DNA of 64,000 nt from Thunnus maccoyii (Eukaryota > Chordata > Actinopteri > Scombriformes > Scombridae): the NCBI RefSeq assembly GCF_910596095.1, contig NC_056554.1, forward strand, positions 682,001-746,000, given 5' to 3'. Each line of letters starts with the position of its first letter. Within the stretch, counting starts at the first letter, position 1. The notes below the pieces were generated by a model. That model searched no databases. It was not told the origin of the DNA and worked only from the letters and a program-made list of their open reading frames with translations. Shown piece by piece: positions 26,335 to 38,000 of this stretch. Made by a program: the position numbers and the translations under genes.

Positions 26335-27010
26335 TGCTGAAACAATAGTCAGTTAATTGATTAGTCAATTGACAAATTAACTTGCAACAAATGGGATAAA
26401 TAGGTAATTTTTTTAAAGCCATATTTAAGCAAAAATGTCAAATAATCTGTAGTTCCAGCTTGTCAAATGTAAAGATTTGCTGCTCTTCTGTTTTATATAA
26501 TTGGAAATTGAAAATGTTGGAGGTTTTGGTCTGTTAGTCAAACTAATGAAGACATTCAGGTGTCACTTTGGGTTCTGGGAACTTATAATGGGCACATTTC
26601 ATTATTTTCTGATATTTCACTGACCAAACAATTAATTAAATAATCGGAAAAAAAAATGTGAAGATCACTCAAAAAAGAAAATAATTGTTAGGTGCAGCCC
26701 TGTACAGCACATCTCCAGATTTTCTGTTACACCTTATATACACTGTAGTTTGTTACTGAAATGATGAAGTGTGCAAAAGATTGCAGATTAACAGAAAATG
26801 CATCGCCTACAATTTTGATAATGGATTATTCATCAGTCATTTATCAAGTAAAAATGTCAAACACTTCTTTGGCTTTTAGACTGTTAGACAAAAGTCACAT
26901 TTGAAGACGTCACCTTGGACTCAGATCTTTCACTATTTTCTGATATTTTGTAGATGAATTTTAAAAAAAGACATGAAATCAATAATCATTAGTTGTAGCT
27001 CTACTGTAGT
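26335..27010. repeat. Teleost 'gattattttc' repeat, copies 2-3
   Basis: Two successive diverged copies: 'GTCAGTTAATTGATTAGTCA' near 26350 through the 'TCTGATATTTCACTGACCAA' block near 26607, and again 'GATTATTCATCAGTCATTTA' through 'TTCTGATATTTTGTAGA' near 26940. Both share blocks with 51205-51575. Confidence 0.55.
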
Positions 27011-27649
27011 TATCAGTTTGTAGTAGTGTTGGGTGTTATGACCACATATACTCTGATACATGTAAATCTGTCAACCATCATACTGTTAACACTCAGCTAT
27101 CTATCCCTTTATATGAAAGCATTGTGGCTGATGGAGGGACTCAGTGAGGAGGACTGATTCAAATCATTGCATTTTTACATTAATGAAATAAAGTCAGATA
27201 TTTAATTCACAAAATAAAAACAAAGTCCTCACAGGGTATTTTATCTCATTTCTGAGTGAATTTTCATGCAGAAAATGAATTGTATCAGGATATATATGGA
27301 TATTGTGATATAAAATGACATATTGGCTGATAGAGGATTTTTACCCATATTACTGTTATAGTTGTACATTCTATATTCTTCTTCTTACTCATACACACCT
27401 ATGTGCCAGAGCAGAACAGATTCCACACTGGTGACAATGAAAAACAGCTACTCACTTCATTCCTAACTTTACACTGAATGTAGCCATCAGTGTGTGTTGT
27501 GATTGTTGTTGGTGTTGTTTGGTTGTAGTTCTGTTGTAGCTTCATGGCTCAGGTGTCCGCTTGGTTTTGTGGCATTAATATGGCTGCTCACTCGTGTAAT
27601 CAATCGGTATCACAAGTGATAACATATAATAAGATTAATTACAGGGTTT

Positions 27650-27905
27650 GTTGTTTTCTGAAATTATTCCTTCATTGACAAAAAAAAATTGTGGCACATG
27701 ACAATTTTGATGATGGACTAATCATGTGAGTCAGGTGTGAGGATTTGCTCCTTTTTTGTGTTTCATATCACTGAGAATTGAATATTTTGGGCTTTTGAAG
27801 TTGTTATTTGAACTACTTGAGGGTCTTGACATATAGGCTAAATGATCAATCGATCAAGAAAGGAATCAGTGAACAGATGGATTAGTGGATAAAGAAAATA
27901 ATGAT
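27650..27905. repeat. Teleost 'gattattttc' repeat, copy 4
   Basis: Same block order as the previous copies: 'GACTAATCATGTGAGTCAGG', 'CAATCGATCAAGAAAGGAAT' and 'GGATAAAGAAAATAATGATT'. Confidence 0.45.
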
Positions 27906-29644
27906 TGTATCTGTCTGTGATGGAGAGTGTGTTCAGCTGTGTGGACATCTTCTTAAATAAAACACAAGCAGGTTAGGATGATTCCTTCACTCTGACTTGT
28001 TGGATCTTTCTCCAACAACATGTTGCTCTTTCTCATCATTTTCCCCCCTCACACTAACTCATCTTTTCCCTTTTCAAGTGTTCAATGTGTGACCCTCTGC
28101 AGGTAAGATGCTGTTCAGCTGATCACACCTTCTGTCTTCATCTTTATTCCTTTTTGCTACAAACTCCATCTGCTCTTCCTTTTTATTTGAACCTGTTTCA
28201 CATGGTTGATTTTGACTTATTGAAATAGCAGTTGATGTACTTTACAAGGCTGATATGTATGAAGTTTTAACAGCAGACATTACAATCCTGCTGTCTTTAG
28301 GGTTCTTTTATGGCCAGAGGACTCTAGAGAGTTTTGAGAATGAAAACAGAAGTTGGCCTCATCACATGTGTCCACATCTCTGTGTGGCAGTTAGTGACAC
28401 ACAGCAGATTGACAAATAATGTAAGAATATTCTTTTACAGTTCCAAAACAACACTTGTTTGGTACTTTTTTTTTTAATAAAATCGAAATCATAAATCAAA
28501 TTTTCTTAAATGAAAAGAAATATGCTAATGTAGTGTGATTTCAGTAATGGAGCTGCTTCCAATTTCCATCAGTATTGTGGAAATCATTAGTATGTTGAAA
28601 TAAAGGCAGATCACTGCACTAATATCAAGAAATATGACACTAAAGCTGATCTGATTTGTTAACTAGTCAAATAAGAATCATCGGCTGATTTTTCACACTT
28701 GTTTTAAAATAAATTGGGTGAGATGTTGGATTATTGCAGTTAGCAGATATGACGTAGCTTCATGTATAGATTCATCAGAGTTAGTAGCAAAGATGTTTGA
28801 CTTGTGTCCTTGAAATTTGAGGCTTTTTTTTTTTCCAACTGTCCAGTTGTTTCAGGCAAAATCTGCTGTTTCATACTCTGAATGACATTGTAATTATATT
28901 TAATTGTATTTGTTTTGTTGTATGTTTCAGTGTAACTTTACAAAAGAGTAAAAGGAATTTTGTAACATGTGAAATATGCCTGAAATGAAAAAGAAGTTTT
29001 TTTTTTTGCTCACTGAACATTTTCTACACAATGAGAGAAAGGAGACAAAGGGGGGGAAGACAGTGAGAATATGGTATTCCCCATATAACTAATCCAGTTC
29101 TATAATAGGTCTGAACATAACTGCAGACTTTGTTGCATTTTTCTGCAGTAATTCTTAAAGCAGATAAGCAGTGTTTCTGGTGTACTCTTCACTTCTACTG
29201 CTTCCTCTTTTTTTTTCTTTTCCTCTTCCTCCATTTTGTCTCCCTCAACCATTTTGTTTGTGTTAGATTTCCTTTACAAATGATACACAACACTGAAAAA
29301 CTCATGTGTTGCTCAATGGTGTTTTTTTCACAATATTGAAATTAATTCAGTTATTTACTACAAACTGTTACACATTTGATTGAAGTGAGCAGCTGCTAAA
29401 AGAAAAGAAAAAAAGCATTTTTAAGCAACTTGTAGCTATTATACACATGAAGACATGTTTGGTGTACATTAAAGAGATGATGAATTAATTTGTACCTAAA
29501 TTAACAAGGAAAATGATGAAAAGAAAAACATCATAACACATGAATTTCCCCTGTTTGTGTCTGGGTGTTAAACTGGTGTGTTTTCCCCTTTGAGTGTGTG
29601 CAGCATGAGGCAGTAAATCTGATGGACTCTTGGTCTCAGTGTGT

Positions 29645-29731
29645 CCAGGGTACGCTCTAGCAGCACATCATGTTTTGCAGATATATGCTGAATCACTCCA
29701 AATCATTATGTGCTGCCACCGTGAGCCCTGG
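29645..29731 (+). ncRNA. miR-15/497-type microRNA hairpin
   Basis: The 5' arm holds TAGCAGCACATCATGTTTTG at 29658-29677, carrying the miR-15/16/195/497 seed AGCAGCA. Its 3' portion resembles miR-15b (CATCATGG..) more than miR-16. The 3' arm (29698-29720) reads CAAATCATTATGTGCTGCC, resembling a miR-15b-type 3p. GCAGCACAT (60-68) pairs with ATGTGCTGC, then ATG with CAT after one C/T mismatch, then TTTG with CAAA; the base is closed by CCAGGG (29645-29650) with CCCTGG (29726-29731). The terminal loop is about 20 nt. It is the first of two family members on the same strand, in the same position as mammalian miR-497 (first in its cluster). Whether to name it mir-15 or mir-497 is a matter of orthology. 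Confidence 0.88.
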
Positions 29732-30252
29732 GATTCCCAACAACATAGTGGGAACTGCTCCCAGTCAAACTTCAGGTCTTATACTTGTGTCTGCAGTAAC
29801 TCCTGTTGCTTCTTTTATCCTCTTAAAGGTCCTCGGTCCATGTATGAGTGTGTGTAAATGTGATGGTTTTTCTGCTCTGTGTGAGCATCACCGTGTCCTC
29901 TGACACATCAGCTCACATTAAGCGTGGGTATGGTAAAGTACATCCGCACTCTGAGTGTGGTCCACATTCTCTAAGATGTTCTCTGAGAAGAAAAAAATGT
30001 AGAAAATCATGTTCTACTTAGCAAAATCAAAAAAAATCATCAGTACTGAAATACTCTTTCCGTTTGCTGGTGTTCTGGCACCAGTAGTGTATATTTTTAA
30101 CAGTAGCTTTCACTATTTTCACTATTTCACATGCGTCACATTTTTATGCTTAATGTATGTTATCAGGCCCGTGTCAGTCAGTAAGTGTGTAAACTGTGGA
30201 CAAATCCTTTATCCACCACACTGCAACAAAAAAGTCTCCTGACAAGGCATTT

Positions 30253-30275
30253 ACACATATATGTATCTATATGTA

Positions 30276-30332
<57 letters not shown>

Positions 30333-30334
30333 TT
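30253..30334. repeat. (AT)/(GT)n microsatellite
   Basis: ATGTAT units lead into about 22 GT dinucleotides and a short TA tail. Confidence 0.95.
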
Positions 30335-32029
30335 ATAGAAAGAGAGAGAGATTTCTTTCTCATTAACATTCACTATTAAAATACAGTGTTACACAATCTT
30401 TTTCTGCCATGCCTCCCATAAAGCCATTATATTTTCATGAACTATGAACAGTAACTGGTGAAATAACAAAATAAGGTCAAGTTTATTGAAATAACAATTT
30501 CTAGAACATAAAGTGCACGTTTCTGTTCACACGTTTCTTAGTGAGTTATTAAGCAGCCATCCAGAGGTTGCACGGTAGAAAAAAAATATTGCTGTGGAAA
30601 TCCATGTGAATGGATGAATAAACTGTAAGCAGGGATTAACAGTTTAATACAATATTAGTTAGCATTTAATAGTCATGTCAGCCAATTGAAAGCACAGAAT
30701 TATAACTGCTCTCAAAAAATTATTCAAATACTATAATACATGTTGTATGCAATAATTGTCAAATATGACTGATAGTGTCTAATTCATACTCTGTTCTGAT
30801 TGGCTAAAGGTCACTATATTAAAGGACAGGTTTTGCAGTATTCAGTTTGAATCCATGCGTTGATGAAGTGGGTATAAATAAATGGCATTCTGTAACAGCC
30901 TCCGGTATATCCACGTATGCCTGTCCAAAAATCTAAAGTAAACTCTGCACTGTTGTGTAGCCAACTGTGTAGTTGCTAACTGAAAGCAGCCCAAAGTGCT
31001 GATCAGTATTGCTGAAAGAACGTCCAATGTAGTACAATATTTTTTTTTTTTTAAAAAGTGTTCAGGGGACAAGGACAGATGCAGTAAATGTCATAGCGAT
31101 ATTAATATGGTTAATAAAATAGTATTTAAAAAAATCAGTATTTGTAGCCATCTTAATAGCAAAGCACAGACACCAACCTATTCCATCAGTTCCTCTTAAT
31201 ATCAGAGACTTTTTTAACTGTAAGTAACTTCATTGTGTGCATGGATTTTTTTTTTTAATGAGAGCCTGCCGGGCTCTGTATATATCCTTATGCTTTGCAG
31301 AGTACTTGAATTCATGAAACATTAAAATAGGGACACACTACATTGAAATGTTTGCACATTAAATAGCCGCAAATGTCAGGTTATTTCTGTAAAGGTGTCT
31401 AGTTGCCACTAGTGGAGTTTATCTGTTCTACAATAAGTGTGGTGTTGTACTCTACATCTTTGTAAGTATATAGCCGTCCTGATCACGACTAAACACGAGC
31501 ACAGAATACTGACACTCAAACACAGAGCATGTCTGACAACCTGTGCTACTTTTTTTTTTTATTGTTGTTTTTCAGCAGGTGGATGTGTGAAAGTCTCCCT
31601 GTAAGATGCTGACGGCCACACCGTCACCGTGAGTGGAGTTTCCGTAAATGCCAAAAAGAGGAAATCCGATCCCTTCAGTCATCACTAAAGGTTTTTAGAA
31701 ATGCACTAAAAGTTTCAGTTTTAACTTCATCCATTCAAACCTGGCCAGTAACATTCAACAGAAAGTTTGTTTTGGTTCAAATAAATGAAAAGACGTAGAT
31801 GATTAAATAGTGGACAACTGTGCAGCCCTACTGAATATTAGTTTAAATGTAGTCTGTGTCTATGATTCACCTGCTTTGTATTTCTGATCATATGATTTTA
31901 GCTGTGTGAAGCCAATGGAAGACACTACAGCACATTCACAGACACAGAAAGCTGCTAATAAACTGACCAACTTAACCAAGCCTGCCTCAGTACTTATTCA
32001 ACAAGTACTTGTGTCTGGATATTCTTTGA

Positions 32030-32033
<4 letters not shown>

Positions 32034-32099
<66 letters not shown>
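32034..32099. repeat. (GT)n microsatellite next to the second miRNA hairpin
   Basis: About 32 uninterrupted GT units ending roughly 16-20 nt before the basal stem of the hairpin at 32115. Confidence 0.95.
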
Positions 32100-32101
<2 letters not shown>

Positions 32102-32114
32102 GAGAATAGCAGTC

Positions 32115-32205
32115 AGTGTGTCAGGCTGTAGCAGCACATCATTACTGGTATTTCTCCTCTCTGTATTGCCAGTATGATATGTGCTGCTCCTGTCAGACAC
32201 ACACA
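32115..32205 (+). ncRNA. miR-16/195-type microRNA hairpin
   Basis: The 5' arm TAGCAGCACATCATTACTGG at 32129-32148 has the AGCAGCA seed and an ACTGGTA-type 3' end as in miR-16/195/457. The 3' arm (32169-32190) begins CCAGTATGATATGTGCTGCT and ends CTCC, as the miR-195 passenger does. Pairing: GCAGCACAT with ATGTGCTGC (9 bp), then CA with TG after a two-nt bulge, then TACTGG with CCAGTA; the base closes CAGG with CCTG. It lies 2.4 kb downstream of the miR-15/497-type hairpin on the same strand. That is the mammalian 497-then-195 order, but with spacing much wider than the few hundred bp in human. Confidence 0.88.
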
Positions 32206-34020
32206 CCTCTTCACCCACATCTTCCTCCTCCAACAAATAAGGAAATATATTTGTACATTTTAGACTTTTCTTGTAATCGGAAAAAAACACATCTGTACAG
32301 TGTAACTTATTAAATATGACCTAGTTCAATATGTGGGTCTTTGAAGGATTATCAAGATTTGTTGGATACTATTATACTATTAATAAAAGCTCAATATTGG
32401 AAAACAAAGTGTCTGCCCCATTCATGTTTTATATGCTTCTTATATACTTAACTAATAAAGGTGCATGAAACTGAGCTGAAGTGGCAGGTTTCCAAAGCCA
32501 CTTTCACTTAGGAAAAATAATCCTAAAGTGAAATCCTAACTTCGGAAAAGGACGCATCTCAAATTGTTGCACTCACAGAAAAGAGACTATACAGATAAAA
32601 TTGTGACTGAAAATGCGAACGCAGGTGGGCCAAACTGGGCCGAGGAGATGACTTAGGAGACAGAATGTAGTTTGATGAGAAAAAAAATCATCAGTACAAT
32701 CTACAAATCGGTTTTATTAAATAGCATATTAATCTATTAATCACTCCCTCTTAAAGAATGGTTCACTTCAACATGGATTTGTCAACCTTTAAAGGACACC
32801 ACCACTGGTTTGGTATGTTTTCCACAATTTAAAACTAATAACCTATACTATACATTCCTACCAACCATTTTCCACTGAAATGAATTCATGAAATCTGCTA
32901 TCACAGTGAGCATGATGTCTGCACTAGTTGTCAAAATCATGTTCATGTGGAATAATATAGACAGGGCTGGGAGATAAATATGAATGTCTCAATAAATTCA
33001 AATTTAAATGAACAAGTTAATATTTTACCAAAATCTTACCGCATGGGAGCTTAAATGCTTTTTTTTTTTTTTTAGGTATTTTTTTAAAATTAAGATCTGC
33101 ACTAGCTTTACCAGTGCTTTCATCCACATCGCAAGGTCTTCATCAGCAGGTGGAATTTGCTCAGTTGTCATGATTTTAGCAAAACATAATATTTGCCCAA
33201 ACTCTTTACTGTGTTGTTCTGATAGTAATTTATCATTAATGCTGTTTGTTCCCATACCATCCAACTTTCAATGTAATGCAGACTTGTCTAGTCTAACTAT
33301 ACTTATGAATGCGTCACTATCTCATGATAACTACAACAATTAAAGCAGACATGATGATAGACGGGCAAACTTCAGCTTCACATTAACTGAAATAAATGGA
33401 AGCCAATGGCTGCCTCAATAATAATAATAGTAATGTCAAATATGTATGATGTTGAATGCAACAGGCAAAAACGTTTGACAGAAGAAACTACAAGCTCACC
33501 TGTTATGGCATTTCACCTTCCTTCATTATGTTTTATATGGAAGTCTGGTATAACTATGGGTTATTGCTATAGGATGTCCACATGGAAATACATGATCTTA
33601 AATGTGGGTTCACTTTCACACAGATGAACTGATGTCATGATACAGAGCCAAGAGAGTATTTCCCATTAGTCTTTATGCACATTATTTAAATTAATCTGTC
33701 AGACCTCATGCCATGGTTATTCCTTAAGTACAGAAGCTGAGATTAATAAGTAATAATGTTAATAACATTTAAGACCTTTTGGTTTGAGGTGTTGGTAGGT
33801 GTACTTTTGAACTTTAGACAGTGCCAAGCTAACCATTTCCATCTGTTTCCAGTCTTTATGCTAAGCTAGGCTAATTGCCGTCATACTTAAGGCACAGACA
33901 TTAGATTGATATTGATCATCTAACTGTCAGACAGTAAAGGAGCATATTTCCAAATTATTTTCTTGAAAAATAATGCCGTTAAGCATTGTTCTTTCATTTG
34001 GAAGGGGGGAAAAATGTATT
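32206..34020. other. Intergenic between miRNA cluster and bap18 3' end
   Basis: No exon recognised. Contains a copy of the 'CCAGTCTTTATGCTAAGCTA' repeat (~33785-33890, also found at 56.2 and 56.5 kb) and a single-arm relative of the 34.02-kb element ('CCACATCGCAAGGTCTTCAT' at ~33125). Confidence 0.45.
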
Positions 34021-34021
34021 A

Positions 34022-34155
34022 GCTTTTCGCTAAGCTTTCACACACATTTCGCAGTCTTCATCAGCAGATGATGCCATCTCCACATAACACCTGGGCCAAC
34101 TCCACCCACTAATGAAGACTTTACGATGTGGTTGAAAGCTCCAGAAAAAGCTTGT
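34022..34155. mobile_element. Short palindromic MITE-like element
   Basis: The left arm 'AGCTTTTCGCTAAGCTTTCA' with 'CACATTTCGCAGTCTTCATC' is the imperfect reverse complement of the right arm 'AATGAAGACTTTACGATGTG' with 'GTTGAAAGCTCCAGAAAAAG', separated by about 50 bp. The arms are about 45 bp, roughly 75-80% matched. No coding capacity. Confidence 0.5.
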
Positions 34156-34992
34156 AGGTTTAAGTTAGGATAACTGGTGTCCACACCTAGTACCTACTCA
34201 TATGTGTTTCTGCCATTTTGATATCTCTATGTCTTACAAATGTATACCATCACCATAAAAACATATTTTATCCAAAGAAAATTAGATAATTATATCTCAA
34301 AATACCAGCCACATCCTCATTATTCAGTTTCTCCTTGAATGACACAGAGAGTATCAACTGTATGATCTAACCCTCTGTGTTCTTATAACCTCTAACACAC
34401 TTTAGCTGGCAAGTTAAGAGGAAGGAAGGAATTTAGACAATTCACACTGAAAATATACTGGAAACAATCACTCATACATGAATCCAAAATGTCTTTGTTC
34501 TACTTCTAACTACTCTAATGTTCAACACTGAGAATTACGTTCATATCTGCTAATACGATCATTTGCTGAATTGAACATGAAATACTATAAACTAGTACAG
34601 ACAAATATTTGTTTTATCATCCTAAACAGCCATCTTTTAGAAACATGGGTGCATCTGGATAAGTCGGGAAAAAAAGGCAAAGCAGGACTGTTTCTTCTCA
34701 TTGATGCAGGCGTTGTAAAACGCTTCTGCTGGGTCGTTTCTATTTTCCTGGCTTCTCTTTAAAGAAACACAGGAAGTATGAATGGTAGAACAGCTTCCTC
34801 ACTGGATACTGTCTTCTATATTTATGATTTCCTGGATGTTCCTTCAAAGCAAAATCAATTAGCAGAAAGAGAAATGATCTCAAACTAAAATGTCTTGCGG
34901 TAAAAAGGAAAAGTAGGATAGGAGTTGTGCGTGACCCAATACAACATCCAATGCTGCTATATTTACTCTGGTGCTCAGCATCTTCTGTCCAG

Positions 34993-34998
34993 TTTATT
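34993..34998 (-). terminator. bap18: Polyadenylation signal of bap18
   Basis: AATAAA on the minus strand, 66 nt beyond the bap18 stop codon. Confidence 0.65.
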
Positions 34999-35063
34999 AC
35001 AACTTGTGTCTTATTTTCATAGTTTTGTCCATCGTTTCTATGAAATCCACAGGAAGTGAAAGG

Positions 35064-38000
35064 TCAACGGGACAGCAGAGGAAGGTCACTGGGATTCATG
35101 ATGAGGCTGGAGTCCAGGTTTAGGTTATCTATGGAGTCACACAAAAACAGCATTTGTAAAGTCTGGTGTTAATCAATATTTTTCTCACTGTCAATAAAAC
35201 CCATAGGCAGAACCAAACCAACAGTGTGTTAGTCCATCTCTCAGTACTTCTTTAACCTGTCTAGCTAGATTTATAAAACCATAAAAGTACATACAAGACT
35301 GCAGTCACCCAGTCCTGATGTACAATTCAATTAAATTATCGAGGATACAAACACAATAAAGCTCATGTCCATTGTGGCTCTTTACACTAACTTCCTAAAA
35401 CAGATGGTCACTGTAGTTTTTAGGAAACATTTATCAAACAGGAAGAAATTTGAGAAAAATGCATTTGTTGGGGACTATCTTCGGCCGCAGATTAATCCAC
35501 ATTTAGTGCTTTAGTGAGCGTTTCTGGCAGCGGTGTGGTTCATTGATGCGTTTTTAATAGTTTTTGGACAAAGAAGATATATCAGGCTTTGGATACATAC
35601 ACAACACTTTGCGGTTTGGCTCTGCACATGGGATTTGTTGACAAGACGAAATATACTGAACATCACCAAATATACACTTTGAACATGTTTAAACACATGA
35701 ATTATGTGTTATCACAAACGTAAACGTGCACATACCATTAATTAAAGCTCCTGTGTAAAAAATATTTGAGTCTATAGAACCTTTTCAATGATTAAGATCT
35801 ACTAAAAGATGCTATAATCACATTAAAAATCCATAGGTGGGGACTTTAAGCTAAGCATTCAACTTTTAGTCATTTGAGAGTACACACAGTAAACATGATA
35901 CTTTTCTTGATACCTTTGATAACAATGGAAGAAGCAAAAGTAAAATGTTGTCTAAGCACAAGCAGCCATACAAGAACGCTGTCTATATAAAAATACAGAG
36001 TAGAAATGACAAACTGTTGATTTAAATCAGGATCTAAGTCAAGAAGATTATCAATCATTTGATGACAACATTTGGTGACCATGCATGTCAGTCAGTGCCA
36101 AAAATAATATTGAGGTTTGATCCACAGTCCTTGTCAGAACTTCCCCTGAATCAACCCCTGTGTGTGTGTTTCAGTAGTTCCTCATGGACTTCACCTTGAT
36201 CAAAGTTGTTGAGTTTTTTGGAGTTGGATCCTTCACCCAGTCCCTCGATGTCCACAAGATCACTGTTGACATCTGAGTCATTCAAAGCACTGAGTGTCAC
36301 ATCTACACACACACACACACACCAGAAAGATGAAAATGTGTTGTATTATTAGTGAACAATGTAAAAAAAAAAAAAGTTCAGTTAAAAATGCTTAAATTAA
36401 AAAAAAAAAAAGATCTCTGTGGTGATGGAGGTTATGCATATCCTATTTTTTGTTTTGGTGACACCTGGAAGTTACTTGACAACCTCCTGATCAGATTCTT
36501 ATATATTATCAGTCCATCTATAATTTATAATTTTGTCCCTGCAGTATTTCTGTCCTCTTGGTCTATTCTGTACACACACAACATCTATTGCATATACGTC
36601 TGTCCTGGGAGAGGGATCCCTCCTCTGTTGCTCTTTCTGAGGTTTCTTCCATTTTTTTCCCCCCGTTGAAAGTTTTTTAGGGAGTTTTTCTTTATTCACA
36701 ATCAAGGGTCTAAGGGTAGAGGATGTTACATTTCTCTCATAATGAAAAATACAGCTGTTTAGGTTTTACAGAAACATCAATATTGATCTGTTTGTTGCAG
36801 CTATCTGTATGTAGGATTTTGTCCTTTGAGTGTATTACATATCTGTAGCCCTCACAGAGCTGCAGCATACATGCATCCCCAAACTGAGGGTTAGGGTTAG
36901 GGTTAGGGTTAGGGGTAGGTCCTGGGTTAGGGTTATAGGGTCAGGGTCAGGGCCAGGGTAAGGGCTAGGGCTAGGGTTAGGGCTAGGGTTAGGGTTAGGG
37001 TTAGGGTTAGGGTTAGGGGTTAGGGGTTAGGGGTTAGGGTTAGGGTTAGGGTTAGGGCGTTAGGGTTAAGACACATGGTACAACAGGTGACTTCATTCAT
37101 TATGTAAATCTCCCAAAACGGTGGCAGGACGGGTCAGGATCTAATGGTAATTTCTACACATGAGAGACTTTGGACCAAACTCTGGATCTTCTAATTCCGT
37201 TTATTTGTATTATGTTTATTATTACAACGAGATTTCACTTTTGCTGCTTAAATGCAATGTCTCACCATATTTACAGTAGTGACACTACAGAGTGCATGGA
37301 AATATATCCATCTACTGAAGGCACTCTCTCTAATCTAATGAGTAAATAATAAAAAAAATATAGTAATAATGCGAACATATTTTACTGTACCATAAGCTAC
37401 CGGAGTTTTGTCTCATTGCGTGTTTTGTAAGATAAATTATAAATTCAGCTAGTAAAAAGATATTCTCTAGCATTGTCAGCAGATTTGGGCTGATGTATGT
37501 TCATATTTGGGATTGTATTTGTGTGTTTTGGGACTTCACAGAGGTGAAACAGTTTGCTCCTAAAATACACCGCAGCCTGTCACTCCCCAGTCCATCCAAA
37601 AGGTACTAAAAAATTACTAAAAAAGGAAAAGAAAATGTATTTTCTGTGTTACATCTAGTGGTTTTATTTTCACAGGTTTTGAGATATTTGTCTCTTGAGA
37701 TTTCTGCCTTCACCCCAGTACACTAGAGGTGAGAATAGAGAATGGAATTTCTTATGTGATGCTCACAGCAATGGAAAATCAACATCTATTTCCATAGTAA
37801 ATGCCAAATACAATGGAAGTGAAAGTATAATCCATGTATCACGCTGACTTGCATGTATCAGTTTGTCAGGTAAAGTGCTGCTTCACTCACCTGCAGTCTT
37901 CTGTTTCTTCATGGGGGGCCGGCTGACAGCTGGACGCTGTAGTCCCGATGCCACGACAACCTGCGCTGTGGGCACAGAGATGACGGTTGGAGTGCCCTGT

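Larger units (their letters stand above)
20600..32205 (+). ncRNA. Candidate host transcript of the miR-15/16-family cluster
   Basis: Splice-like sites on the plus strand suggest a noncoding spliced host: first-exon donor at 20778; exon 25395-25573 (TTATTTTTCAG|GACTAG ... CAGACG|GTAAGT); short exon 28079-28102 (CCTTTTCAAG|TG ... CTGCAG|GTAAGA); exon 31576-31628 (GTTTTTCAG|CAGGTG ... GTCACC|GTGAGT). Both hairpins (29645-29731 and 32115-32205) would be intronic. No shared reading frame links the exons. In mammals the matching position, convergent with C17orf49, is held by MIR497HG, the host of miR-497 and miR-195. The hairpins are solid; the exon chain is inference from sites and context, and other chains are possible. 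Confidence 0.35.

Noticed and set aside
31605-31628. Coding start ATG CTG ACG GCC.. followed by a GTGAGT donor, suggesting a protein gene between the miRNAs and bap18
   Set aside because: No in-frame downstream exon found before the convergent bap18 3' end; better explained as a noncoding host exon.
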